The notes under the pieces are model-generated. The model had not been told where the DNA came from, did not search any database, and saw nothing but the letters and a program-made list of their open reading frames with translations. A DNA stretch of 64,000 bases, from contig NZ_JAZHSB010000001.1 in the NCBI RefSeq assembly GCF_036924715.1, forward strand, positions 5,943,001 to 6,007,000, given 5' to 3'. Positions 33,024 through 41,787 of this stretch are shown in pieces. This DNA comes from Bradyrhizobium sp. AZCC 1721. Its GTDB lineage: Bacteria > Pseudomonadota > Alphaproteobacteria > Rhizobiales > Xanthobacteraceae. The position numbers and the translations under genes were made by a program. The number at the start of each line of letters is the position of its first letter. The first letter of the stretch is position 1.

Positions 33024-34106
33024 ATGTCGTTGGTCCAGGGCGCACATCCTCAGACCAGTCAACCGGCAAAAGTGCGCGCGGCGTTGTTGGCATGGCCGGA
33101 ATTCAACAAGCCGGCGGTCTGGCTGGTGGCCGTGATCCTCTTGATCACGCCGTTCATCGCCAACGGCTTCTTCCTGATCGAGATCTTTGCCACGACGCTG
33201 ATCCTCGGGACCGTCGCGCTCAGCCTGATGTTCCTGGCGGGCTATGGCGGCATGGTCAGCCTGATGCAGCTCACCGTCGCCGGCTTTGCCGCCTATATGG
33301 TCGCGGTGTTCGGCATGAGCGCCAACACCAATATCAGCCTCGGCTGGCCGTGGTGGCTCGCAACGCCGATGGCGCTCATTCTGGCCACGGCGTTCGGCAC
33401 GCTCGGCGGCGCGCTCGCGGTGCGCACCGAGGGCATCTACACCATCATGATCACGCTCGCGATCGGCGCGGCCTTCTACTATTTCACCAACCAGAACTGG
33501 GCGATCTTCGGCGGCCACACCGGCATCAACACCATCGCCACGCCGCGCTTCTGGGGCATCGACTGGCGCTCCGATATCCCCTTTTATTACGTCACGTTGG
33601 GCGTCGCAGCGTTTTGCTACTTCGCCGTTCAATACGTCTCGCGCGCGCCTTTCGGCCTCGCGCTGCAGGGCGTGCGCGACAATCCCCGCCGCATGGCGGC
33701 GCTCGGCTTCAATGTCAACGCGCACCGCGTAGCGGCCTACGCCTTCGCGGCCTTCATCGCCGCACTCGGCGGCGTCCTGCAGGTCTGGAACTACCGGCAG
33801 ATTTCGCCCGGCTCGGTCAGCGTCGGCGCCTGCATCGACATCCTGATCATCGCCGTTGTCGGCGGCATCACCCGCCCCATCGGGCCCTTCATCGGCGCCT
33901 TCATCTTCGTCATCCTGCGCACCTTCGCGCTCGATCTATTGGTCAAGCTCGGGCTCGACGGCAACCGCTTCCGGCTGCTGATCGGCCTCGGCTTCCTCGC
34001 CATCGTGTTCTGGTCGTCGGATGGCGTGATCGGGCTATGGGAGCGGTGGCGCCGCGGCGCGGCGACCGTCGATAAACGCGCAGGCGGAGGCCACGGCCAT
34101 GGATAG
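33024..34106 (+). CDS. livM: branched-chain amino acid-type ABC permease (LivM)
   Basis: The 360-residue membrane protein starts at ATG 33024. It has about ten hydrophobic segments, with LFLAGYGGMVSLMQLTVAGFAAYMVAV near 75 and the coupling region FGLALQGVRDNPRRMAALGFNVNAHRVAAYAFAAFIAALGG (about 212-252), which is highly typical of LivM. It partners LivH. It ends with a Gly/His-rich tail and overlaps the livG start by eight bases. Confidence 0.93.
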   Translation: MSLVQGAHPQTSQPAKVRAALLAWPEFNKPAVWLVAVILLITPFIANGFFLIEIFATTLILGTVALSLMFLAGYGGMVSLMQLTVAGFAAYMVAVFGMSANTNISLGWPWWLATPMALILATAFGTLGGALAVRTEGIYTIMITLAIGAAFYYFTNQNWAIFGGHTGINTIATPRFWGIDWRSDIPFYYVTLGVAAFCYFAVQYVSRAPFGLALQGVRDNPRRMAALGFNVNAHRVAAYAFAAFIAALGGVLQVWNYRQISPGSVSVGACIDILIIAVVGGITRPIGPFIGAFIFVILRTFALDLLVKLGLDGNRFRLLIGLGFLAIVFWSSDGVIGLWERWRRGAATVDKRAGGGHGHG

Positions 34107-34881
34107 CGCCGCGCCACGCTTTTCTGCTGTCGGCGCCGGCGCCGCGCTGGAGCTGCGCGGCGTAACCCGGCTGTTCGGCGCGCTGGCGGCGCTGACCGAC
34201 GTCACCATCACGGTTCGTCCGGGCGAACGCCGCGCCGTGCTCGGCTCCAACGGCGCCGGCAAGACGACACTGTTCAATTGCGTGACCGGCGACTTTCCGC
34301 CGTCCTCCGGCACCATCCGCTTCTTCGGCGAGGACATCACCCACTTCCCGCCCTATGAGCGTATCAGGCGCGGCTTGCGCCGCACGTACCAGATATCGGC
34401 ACTGTTCCCCGGCCTTACGGTGAGGGACAACGTCTACCTCGCCTGCCGCGGCGTTTCTCGCGGGCGATTCTCGCCGCTGCGCCCTGGGGCGAACGATGCC
34501 CTCATGCATGCGACAGAGGCGCTGATCCAGGCGGTGCACCTGACATCGGTCAGCGAGCAACGGGTCGCGGAACTCGCCCATGGCCAGCAGCGGCAGCTCG
34601 AGATCGCGCTCGCGCTCGCCGGCGCGCCGCGCTTCATCCTGTTCGACGAACCGGCCGCGGGCCTGTCACCCACCGAGCGGCGCGAATTGATCGATATCCT
34701 GACGTCGCTGCCCGCCCATATCGGCTACATCATCATCGAGCACGACATGGATGTCGCGCTTCGCGTCGTCGAAAGCGTCACGATGATGCACAACGGCCGT
34801 GTCTTCAAGGAAGGCCTGCCGCACGAGATCGAAGCCGACCCGGAGGTGCAGGAACTCTATCTGGGGGCCGGCCATGAGTGA
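34099..34881 (+). CDS. livG: branched-chain amino acid-type ABC ATPase (LivG)
   Basis: The 260-residue ATPase has Walker A GSNGAGKTT (about 49), the long LivG-specific insertion with TYQISALFPGLTVRDNVYLA (about 96), signature AHGQQRQLEIALALA (about 157; the usual LSxGE is changed to AHGQ, as in many LivG proteins) and Walker B FILFDEPAAGL (about 178). It overlaps livM upstream and the fused LivF downstream (ATG 34874) by eight bases, so stoichiometric translation is likely. Confidence 0.92.
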   Translation: MDSAAPRFSAVGAGAALELRGVTRLFGALAALTDVTITVRPGERRAVLGSNGAGKTTLFNCVTGDFPPSSGTIRFFGEDITHFPPYERIRRGLRRTYQISALFPGLTVRDNVYLACRGVSRGRFSPLRPGANDALMHATEALIQAVHLTSVSEQRVAELAHGQQRQLEIALALAGAPRFILFDEPAAGLSPTERRELIDILTSLPAHIGYIIIEHDMDVALRVVESVTMMHNGRVFKEGLPHEIEADPEVQELYLGAGHE

Positions 34882-37108
34882 TTTCAGCCGTTCAGCACCT
34901 GCCCTCGAAGTCCGGGGCCTCGACGTTTACTACGGCCATTCCCACGCGCTGCAGGGCGTCGAGCTGACGCTGGATTCCGGCGTGTTCTCGGTGGTCGGCC
35001 GCAACGGCATGGGCAAGACCACGCTGTGCAAGACCATCATGGGCTTGCTGCGGGCGAGCGGCGGTTCGGTGCGCGTCCGCGGCGAGGACATTACCCGCCT
35101 CAGCCCGGCGCGAATCGCGCAAGCAGGCGTCGGCTACGTTCCGCAAGGGCGAAGGCTGTGGCGCTCGCTCAGCGTGGACGAACATCTGCGGCTGGCGGCC
35201 GGGATGCGGCGCGGCGTCTGGACCATCGATCGCATCTACCAGACGTTTCCCCGCCTTGCCGAGCGCAAAGATCATGGTGGCGGCCAGCTCTCGGGCGGCG
35301 AACAGCAGATGCTGGCGATCTCGCGCGCGCTTCTCACCAACCCGCATCTCCTCATCATGGACGAGCCGACCGAAGGCCTTGCGCCTGTCATCGTCGCCCA
35401 GGTCGAGGAAATGCTGGTGCGGCTTGCCGAAGACGGCGAGATGTCGGTGCTGGTGATCGAGCAGAATATCGGCGTCGCCACGGCGATTTCGAAGAACGTC
35501 GCGATCATGGTCAATGGCCGCATCAATCGCATCATCGACTCCGCGCGCCTTGCCGCCGACCGCGAGTTGCAGCAACGTCTGCTCGGTGTTGGAGTCGTTG
35601 GTGTCCACGCCGAGCTGGAAACGGATATCGAAGCTACCGATGCGAGCGCGGAGAAGACGCATCCCTCCCCGCCGCGCGCCCCGAGCACGGCGCCAATCCG
35701 CATCTATATCTCCAATCCCACGCTGCCGACGCGCTGGTCGCAGCCGGCACCGATTGCGCGCATCGAGGCAGCCGCGCGCACGCTTTCGACGGGTATCACC
35801 CGGATCGAAGACGTCGCACGACAAAAACGCCAAGCCGGTGCCGTCGTTCAATCCGCGTCCGGGCCACCGGTCGTTCTCGTCGTCGGCACCCTCGATACTA
35901 AGGGCGAGGAGCTGCGCTTCATCCGCGACGTGATCGCCGGTCACGGTTTGCGGACGCGCCTGGTCGACGTGTCCACCAGCGGCAAGCTCGCCACCTGCGA
36001 CGTCTCCGCCCAGGAAATCGCGCTCAACCACGGCCGCGGCGGGTCGAGCGTGTTCGGGTCCGACCGCGGCGCGTCGGTGACCGCGATGGCCGATGCCTTC
36101 GCCAATTGGCTGCGCCGTCAGAACAGTGTCGCAGGCATCATTTCGGCCGGCGGCTCCGGCGGCGCCTCGCTGGTCGCGCCGGGCATGCGCGGCCTTCCCG
36201 TCGGCGTGCCGAAACTCATCATCTCATCCGTCGCATCGGGAGACGTCGGCCCTTATGTCGGACCTGCCGATATCACGATGATGCATTCGGTCACCGACGT
36301 GCAGGGGCTCAACTCGATCTCGCGTGCCGTGCTCGCCAACGGCGCCAACGCCATCGCCGGCATGGTGAAGGCGCGTCTCGAAAATCAAAGCGCGGCCGAG
36401 CGTAACGCGCGGGTTGCGTTGCCCGCTGTCGGCATCACCATGTTTGGCGTGACAACACCAGCCGTGCAGAAGATCGCCGCCGATCTCCGCAGTGATTTCG
36501 AGTGTCTCGTCTTCCACGCCACCGGCGTCGGCGGCCGCTCGATGGAAAAGCTGGTCGATTCCGGAATGCTCGCAGTCGTCGTCGATCTCACGACGACGGA
36601 AGTCTGCGATCTCCTGATGGGCGGCGTGTTCCCGGCGACCGACGACCGCTTTGGCGCGATCATCCGCAGCCGCGTCCCCTTCATCGGTTCGGTCGGCGCG
36701 CTCGACATGGTCAATTTCGGTGCGCCCGACACCATCCCCGAACGCTACCGCCAGCGCAAATTCCACGTTCACAATCCGCAGGTGACCTTGATGCGCACCA
36801 CGCCGGAAGAGAACGACCGCATCGGCCGCTGGATCGGCGAAAAACTCAACCGGATGGACGGGCCGGTGCGCTTCTTCCTGCCGGAAGGCGGCGTTTCCGC
36901 GCTCGACGCCCCTAGCCAGCCGTTCTGGGATCCGGAAGCCGACGCGGCGCTGTTTACAGCGCTGGAACGCAGCGTGCGCCAGACCGGCAACCGCCAGCTC
37001 ATCCGCATCAGGCGCCACATCAACGAACCCGAATTTGCATCCGCCATCGTCAACGCGCTCCGTCCTCTGGTCGGACGCCCGGGGACACGTCGGAAAGTCG
37101 CGAGGTGA
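34874..37108 (+). CDS. LivF-type ABC ATPase fused to a Tm-1-like ATP-binding (UPF0261) domain
   Basis: The 744-residue protein starts at ATG 34874. Residues 1-235 are a LivF ATPase: GRNGMGKTT (Walker A, about 39), LSGGEQQMLAISRALL (signature, about 137) and LLIMDEPTEGL (Walker B, about 159). Residues about 240-330 are a Pro/Ala-rich linker. From about 333 (VVLVVGTLDTKGEELRFIRD) to 740 it is a complete UPF0261/Tm-1-like domain, with GRGGSSVFGSDRGASVTAMADAF, ISAGGSGGASLVAPGMRGLPVGVPKL, GTVG-type FHATGVGGRSMEKLVDSG and VDLTTTEVCDLLMGG. Tm-1-like domains bind ATP; the plant Tm-1 protein blocks tobamovirus replication, and the bacterial role is unknown. The frame is continuous, so this is a real fusion. 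The TIM-barrel partner follows immediately. Confidence 0.93.
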   Translation: MSDFSRSAPALEVRGLDVYYGHSHALQGVELTLDSGVFSVVGRNGMGKTTLCKTIMGLLRASGGSVRVRGEDITRLSPARIAQAGVGYVPQGRRLWRSLSVDEHLRLAAGMRRGVWTIDRIYQTFPRLAERKDHGGGQLSGGEQQMLAISRALLTNPHLLIMDEPTEGLAPVIVAQVEEMLVRLAEDGEMSVLVIEQNIGVATAISKNVAIMVNGRINRIIDSARLAADRELQQRLLGVGVVGVHAELETDIEATDASAEKTHPSPPRAPSTAPIRIYISNPTLPTRWSQPAPIARIEAAARTLSTGITRIEDVARQKRQAGAVVQSASGPPVVLVVGTLDTKGEELRFIRDVIAGHGLRTRLVDVSTSGKLATCDVSAQEIALNHGRGGSSVFGSDRGASVTAMADAFANWLRRQNSVAGIISAGGSGGASLVAPGMRGLPVGVPKLIISSVASGDVGPYVGPADITMMHSVTDVQGLNSISRAVLANGANAIAGMVKARLENQSAAERNARVALPAVGITMFGVTTPAVQKIAADLRSDFECLVFHATGVGGRSMEKLVDSGMLAVVVDLTTTEVCDLLMGGVFPATDDRFGAIIRSRVPFIGSVGALDMVNFGAPDTIPERYRQRKFHVHNPQVTLMRTTPEENDRIGRWIGEKLNRMDGPVRFFLPEGGVSALDAPSQPFWDPEADAALFTALERSVRQTGNRQLIRIRRHINEPEFASAIVNALRPLVGRPGTRRKVAR

Positions 37109-37110
37109 CC

Positions 37111-37944
37111 ATGGCGAAGTTCGAACGTTCAGCCATCCTGAAGAAGTTTCGCAACATGGCCGCCAAGGGCGAGCCGATCGTCGGCGGCGGCGCGGGCACC
37201 GGCCTATCGGCCAAATGCGAGGAAGCCGGCGGCGTCGACCTGATCGTGATCTACAATTCCGGCCGCTACCGCATGGCCGGTCGCGGCTCCCTCGCCGGAC
37301 TGATGCCCTATGGCGACGCCAACGCGATCGTGCTGGAGATGGCTGGCGAAGTGCTCCCCGTCGTCACCCGGACGCCGGTGCTGGCGGGCGTCAACGGCAC
37401 CGACCCGTTCCGCGACATGGACAGTTTTCTCGATCAGTTGAAGGCGCTCGGCTTTGCCGGCGTGCAGAACTTTCCGACCGTCGGCCTGATCGACGGCGTA
37501 TTCCGCGCCAATCTCGAGGAAACCGGGATGTCCTATGCGTTGGAGATCGACATGATCGCCAAGGCGCGCGACAAGGACATGCTGACGACGCCCTATGTGT
37601 TCAGCGAGAGCGAAGCCGCGGCAATGGCGATCGCGGGCGCCGACATCATCGTCTGCCATCTCGGCCTGACCACCGGCGGCGCGATCGGTGCGCATACCGC
37701 GCCGAAGCTCGAAGACTGTCCGGAACAGATCGACACCTGGGCGGCAGCCGCGCTCAGCGTCAATCCGGACATTTTGGTTCTGGCCCATGGCGGCCCGATC
37801 GCCGAGCCCGCCGACGCCGACTTCATCATGAAACATACGCGCAAGTGCCACGGCTTCTACGGCGCCTCCTCGATGGAGCGCCTGCCGGTGGAGCGGGCGC
37901 TGACGGAACAGGTCCGCAAATTCAAGGCGATCGGCGCGCGGTAA
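37111..37944 (+). CDS. TIM-barrel phosphoenolpyruvate-hydrolase-like protein (Tm-1 C-domain family)
   Basis: The 277-residue protein starts at ATG 37111 (GTG 37105 overlaps the previous stop). KGEPIVGGGAGTGLSAKCEEAGGVDLIVIYNSGRYRMAGRGSLAGLMPYGDANAIV (about 17-72) and VNGTDPFRDMDSFLDQLKALGFAGVQNFPTVGLIDG are family hallmarks. FGASSMERLPVE-type YGASSMERLPVERAL lies near the end. The family is annotated as phosphoenolpyruvate hydrolase-like and is equivalent to the C-terminal TIM barrel of plant Tm-1. Together with the preceding fusion it rebuilds the complete Tm-1 architecture. The enzymatic reaction in bacteria is not established. Confidence 0.88.
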   Translation: MAKFERSAILKKFRNMAAKGEPIVGGGAGTGLSAKCEEAGGVDLIVIYNSGRYRMAGRGSLAGLMPYGDANAIVLEMAGEVLPVVTRTPVLAGVNGTDPFRDMDSFLDQLKALGFAGVQNFPTVGLIDGVFRANLEETGMSYALEIDMIAKARDKDMLTTPYVFSESEAAAMAIAGADIIVCHLGLTTGGAIGAHTAPKLEDCPEQIDTWAAAALSVNPDILVLAHGGPIAEPADADFIMKHTRKCHGFYGASSMERLPVERALTEQVRKFKAIGAR

Positions 37945-37968
37945 CGCCGAGACCAAAGGGAGGAAGAG

Positions 37969-40878
37969 ATGTCGGGGACTCTGGTTGGCGAATTGATCCT
38001 CTGGCTGATCGTCGCGATCATCGTGATCGCCATTGTCGTCTATATCGTGAACTGGCTCTACCACCGATCGTCGAAGGAAGTGTCCTTCGTCCGCACCGGT
38101 CTCCTGGGCGAGCGCGTGGTGATCAACGGCGGCGCCTTCGTGCTGCCGTTCATTCACGACTACACGCCCGTCAACATGAACGTGCTGCCGATGGGGATCG
38201 TGCGGGCCAAGCATGACGCCGTGATCACCCGCGACCGCATGCGGATCGACATCGAGGCAGACTTTTACGTGCGCGTGCAGCCGACCCGTGAAGCCGTCGC
38301 GATCGCCGCCGCCACGCTCGGGCGGCGCACGCTCGAGCCGGAGCAGTTGCACGCCCTGCTCTCCGGCAAGTTCGTCTCCGCCATACGTTCAGTGGCCGCC
38401 GAAATGACCATGGAGCAGATGCACGAGCAGCGCGGCGAATATGTCGCGCGAGTGAAAGCTGCCGCTGCCGAAGCGCTGGCCCAGAACGGACTTGAACTCG
38501 AATCGGTTGCCATCACCGATCTCGACCAGACGGACCTCGAATATTTCAATCCGTCGAACCGCTTCGACGCCGAGGGCCTCACCCGGCTGATGGAGGACAT
38601 CGAGGCCAAGCGCAAGCTGCGCAACGACATCGAACAGGATTCGATGATCAAGATCCGAGCCCGCAACCTCGATGCCGAGCGGCAGGCATTGGAGATCGAG
38701 CGTGAGAGCGAGACCGCCCGCCTCGAACAGGAACGCGACATCGAGATGCGCCGGGCGCTGCAGCGCACCGAGGTAGCTCGCGAGCGCGCGTTGCGCGAGA
38801 CCGAAGCCGAGCAGGCGCAGATCGCTGCCCGCGAGGCGATCGAAAAGGCGCGCATCGCCAACGAGCTCGCCATTGCCGAAGCGCGGATCGCCTCCGAGCG
38901 CGAAACAAGGCACCGCGAGATCGAGCGCACGCGCGCGGTCGAGGAAAAGGAGCTGCTGGCGCGCGAGGAAATCGAAAAGGCCAAGATCGCCAATCAGCGC
39001 GCGGTCGATACCGCCCGCATCGCTTCCGAGCGAGAGGTGCGGCAGCGCGACATCGAGCGCACGCGGACGGTCGAGGAGGCCGAGATCACGGCACGGGAAG
39101 CAATCGAGAAGGCGCGCATCCAGCAGGACCGCGCCGTCACCGACGCGCGGATCGCCAACGAGGAAGAAACCCGCCGGCGCGAGATCGAGCGCACCCGCGC
39201 GGTCGAAGAAGCCGAGATCGCGGCGCGCGAGGCGACCGAAAAAGCGCGCATCGCCCAGACCACGATCGTCAACGTCGAACGCATTGCGTCCGACGAGCGC
39301 ACCCGCGCGCTGGAAATCCAGCAGGTCCGCACGATCCAGGAAGCGGAGATCGAGGCGCAGAAGGCCGTGGAAGCCGCACGGATCGCACGCGAACGGACAC
39401 TCGCAGCCGATCGGATCGCCGCCGAGCACACCACGCGCAAGCTGGAAATCGAGCGCAACCAGGCGCTCGAGGTCGCAGGTATCTCGGCGCGAGAGGCGAC
39501 CGAAGCCTCCCGCATCGCCCAGGAAGAACGCGTTCGCTCGCTCGAAATCGCGCGCAACCGCGCCGTCGAGGAGGCCGATATCGCCTCGCGCGAAGCGATC
39601 GAGGCCGCCCGCATCTCCCAGGAGAAGGTCGTCGCCGCGCAGCGTATTCGGGCCGAACGAGAAACAAGGGGACTCGAGATCGAGCGTACCGAAGCCATCG
39701 AGGCCGCCGAACTCAAGCGGCGTGACGCGATCGAGCGGCGCCGCGTCGAGGTCGAACTGGCGCTCGAAGCCGAACGCATCGCCTCGTCCAGGACTCGCGA
39801 GGTGCTCAATATCGATCAGAAGAAAGCGGTCGAGATCGCCGACGAGGAGCGCGTGATTGCGCTCGCCGCCAAGCGCTCCGAGCGCATCGACGCCGATCGC
39901 CAGGTCAAGCAGGCCGAGATCAACGCGCGCAAGGAAGTCGAGACCACGGACGTCTCGCGTGAACAGGCGCTGGAGGCCGCCCGGCTGGCACGCCGGCGCG
40001 CGATCGAGCAGCTCGAAGTCGGTCGTGTCCAGGCGCTGCAGGAAGCCGAGATTGCTTCCCGCGAGGAAGTCGAGCGGGCGCGCATCGCCGCCGATCGCGG
40101 CCTCGACGAAGCCCGTATCGGCCGCGAGCGAGACTTGCGGAAACTCGAGGTCAATCGCGAGAAGGACGTCGAAACGGCGCTGATGGAGAAGGCGATCGCC
40201 CTTTATCAGAAATCGCTGGAGGAGTCTGCCGCCAAGGTGGCCGCCGAGGATGCGCGGGTGCGGGCGACCGAAGCGGCCGAGCGCGTCGTCACCGCCCGCG
40301 AAAGCGAGATCGCCAAACGACAAAAGACCGTCGAGGTGCTTCTGGCGGAGAAGCGGGCCGAGGAGACCCGTATCGCTGCCGACGCCGAACGCGTGCGCGC
40401 CGCGGTCGAAGCCGAGGCGCAGCGGCTGCTCAACGAGGCCGAGAACGTGCTCACCGACCAGGCGCGCTACTCGCTGTTCCGTCGCAAGCTGCTCGACCGC
40501 ATCGAGGGCATCGTGCGCGAGAGCGTCAAGCCGATGGAGAAGATCGAGGGCATCCGCATCCTTCAGGTCGACGGCCTCAATGGCGCCGGCGGCGGTGGCA
40601 ATGGCGGTCGCAGCGCCACCGACGAGGTGATCGACTCGGCGCTGCGCTACCGGGTGCAGGCGCCGCTGATCGACTCGATCCTTTCCGATATCGGCGTCGA
40701 GGGCGGAAGCCTTGCCAAGATGCCCGGCCTCATTCGCGAAGCGCGCGATATGCAGGGCATCAGGGACTCCGCGCGTAAGGGCGGCCAAGGGAAGCTTGAA
40801 GGCAAGTCCGAGGCGCCTCCTGCGGTCCCCGGCCCCGGCGAACCCGCCCCTGAACGCGGACCGCGCAAGAAAGGGTGA
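37969..40878 (+). CDS. giant flotillin-like SPFH protein with long hendecad coiled coil
   Basis: The 969-residue protein has an N-terminal membrane segment (residues about 8-30), then an SPFH/flotillin domain (about 32-220; SKEVSFVRTGLLGERVVINGGAFVLPFIHDYTPVNMN and LDQTDLEYFNPSNRFDAEGL are flotillin-like). A very long charged coiled coil (about 240-740) is built of tandem units that are mostly 44 residues and once 33 (IERTRAVEEAEI...REAIEKARI...DARIASERE...RRE), i.e. four or three 11-residue hendecads. A flotillin-like C-terminal region (about 760-900) and a Gly/Pro-rich tail follow. Usual bacterial flotillins are about 430-650 residues. Flotillins scaffold membrane microdomains. It sits between transporter/Tm-1 genes and CoxG-like genes. 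Confidence 0.9.
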   Translation: MSGTLVGELILWLIVAIIVIAIVVYIVNWLYHRSSKEVSFVRTGLLGERVVINGGAFVLPFIHDYTPVNMNVLPMGIVRAKHDAVITRDRMRIDIEADFYVRVQPTREAVAIAAATLGRRTLEPEQLHALLSGKFVSAIRSVAAEMTMEQMHEQRGEYVARVKAAAAEALAQNGLELESVAITDLDQTDLEYFNPSNRFDAEGLTRLMEDIEAKRKLRNDIEQDSMIKIRARNLDAERQALEIERESETARLEQERDIEMRRALQRTEVARERALRETEAEQAQIAAREAIEKARIANELAIAEARIASERETRHREIERTRAVEEKELLAREEIEKAKIANQRAVDTARIASEREVRQRDIERTRTVEEAEITAREAIEKARIQQDRAVTDARIANEEETRRREIERTRAVEEAEIAAREATEKARIAQTTIVNVERIASDERTRALEIQQVRTIQEAEIEAQKAVEAARIARERTLAADRIAAEHTTRKLEIERNQALEVAGISAREATEASRIAQEERVRSLEIARNRAVEEADIASREAIEAARISQEKVVAAQRIRAERETRGLEIERTEAIEAAELKRRDAIERRRVEVELALEAERIASSRTREVLNIDQKKAVEIADEERVIALAAKRSERIDADRQVKQAEINARKEVETTDVSREQALEAARLARRRAIEQLEVGRVQALQEAEIASREEVERARIAADRGLDEARIGRERDLRKLEVNREKDVETALMEKAIALYQKSLEESAAKVAAEDARVRATEAAERVVTARESEIAKRQKTVEVLLAEKRAEETRIAADAERVRAAVEAEAQRLLNEAENVLTDQARYSLFRRKLLDRIEGIVRESVKPMEKIEGIRILQVDGLNGAGGGGNGGRSATDEVIDSALRYRVQAPLIDSILSDIGVEGGSLAKMPGLIREARDMQGIRDSARKGGQGKLEGKSEAPPAVPGPGEPAPERGPRKKG

Positions 40879-40887
40879 GCACGCGTC

Positions 40888-41325
40888 ATGGCCCGGGTGT
40901 ACGTTTCCACCGTCGTCAACGCCCGCAACGACCGCGTCTGGGCGCGCGTGCGCGACTTCAACGGGTTGCCGAACTGGCATCCCGCGATTGCGGAGAGCCG
41001 CATCGAGGGCGGCGAGCCCGCGGACAAGATCGGATGCGTGCGGGATTTTCGCCTGCGCAACGGCGATCGCATCCGCGAAAAGCTGCTCGGGCTCTCCGAC
41101 TACGACATGTTCTGCACCTACTCCATCCTGGAGTCCCCGATGGGCGTGGAGAACTACGTCGCGACGCTGCGGCTGACGCCCGTGACCGACGGCGACCAGA
41201 CCTTTCTGGAATGGACGGCCGAGTTCGACTGCGCGCCCGAGCGTGAGAACGAACTCGTCAGCAACATCGGGACCGGCGTGTTCCAGGGCGGCTTTGATGC
41301 GCTCAAGCGTGCCTTCGGAGGCTAG
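40888..41325 (+). CDS. SRPBCC (START/CoxG-like) family protein, copy 1
   Basis: The 145-residue protein has the helix-grip fold pattern of SRPBCC proteins: VYVSTVVNARNDRVWARVRDFNGLPNWHPAIAESRIEGG at the N terminus, GCVRDFRLRNGDRIREKLLGLSD in the middle, and a long C-terminal helix (ENELVSNIGTGVFQGGFDALKRAFG). The family binds hydrophobic ligands; CoxG anchors CO dehydrogenase to the membrane in carboxydotrophs. Here it directly precedes a second copy and the CoxMSL-type subunits, supporting a CoxG-like role for a molybdenum hydroxylase. It starts ten bases after the flotillin-like gene. Confidence 0.87.
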   Translation: MARVYVSTVVNARNDRVWARVRDFNGLPNWHPAIAESRIEGGEPADKIGCVRDFRLRNGDRIREKLLGLSDYDMFCTYSILESPMGVENYVATLRLTPVTDGDQTFLEWTAEFDCAPERENELVSNIGTGVFQGGFDALKRAFGG

Positions 41326-41326
41326 C

Positions 41327-41771
41327 GTGCCGCATATCGTCAAAAGCACGATCCTCGACGCGCCGACAATCGCGGTCTGGAACTGTGCTGCGCGATTTCA
41401 ACGGCCACGACCGCTGGCATCCTGAGGTCGCCACCAGCACGATCGAGCGCGCACAGGCCGCCGACAAGATCGGCTGCGTGCGCCGCTTCAAGCTGCAGGA
41501 CGGCTCGGAGCTGCGCGAACAACTGCTCGCCCTGTCCGACCTCGAACAGACCTTTAGCTATTGCCTGCTCGATACGCCGATCCCGATGTTCAACTATGTC
41601 GCCCATGTCCGCCTGCTGCCGGTCACCGACGGTGACCGCACGTTTTGGCATTGGGAATCCAGGTTCACCACGCGGCCTGCCGATGCCGAGCGGCTGACGC
41701 AGATGGTCGCGGAACAGATCTATCAAGCCGGCTTCGACGCCATTCGCCGGCACCTGAAGGAGGCCGCATGA
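41327..41771 (+). pseudogene. SRPBCC (CoxG-like) family gene, copy 2, with a one-base frameshift
   Basis: GTG 41327, directly after the stop of copy 1, opens MPHIVKSTILDAPTIAVWN, clearly homologous to the N terminus of copy 1. The frame is then lost. Skipping one base (T at 41384) restores VLRDFNGHDRWHPEVATSTIE and the rest of the fold to the stop at 41771. Copy 1 has VRDFNGLPNWHPAIAESRIE at the same place. The gene would encode about 147 residues. Either it is a recent pseudogene, a sequencing error, or translation starts internally at GTG 41385 and yields a 128-residue protein missing its first strand. Confidence 0.8.
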
Positions 41772-41787
41772 AAGCGGAGGTGAAGCC

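Noticed and set aside
38389..41349. 986-codon open frame on the minus strand opposite the flotillin-like gene
   Set aside because: It is a mirror of the high-GC, repetitive coiled-coil gene. Its sequence is a low-complexity echo (Leu/Asp/Gly/Arg) with no domain, and the plus-strand protein has clear SPFH motifs.
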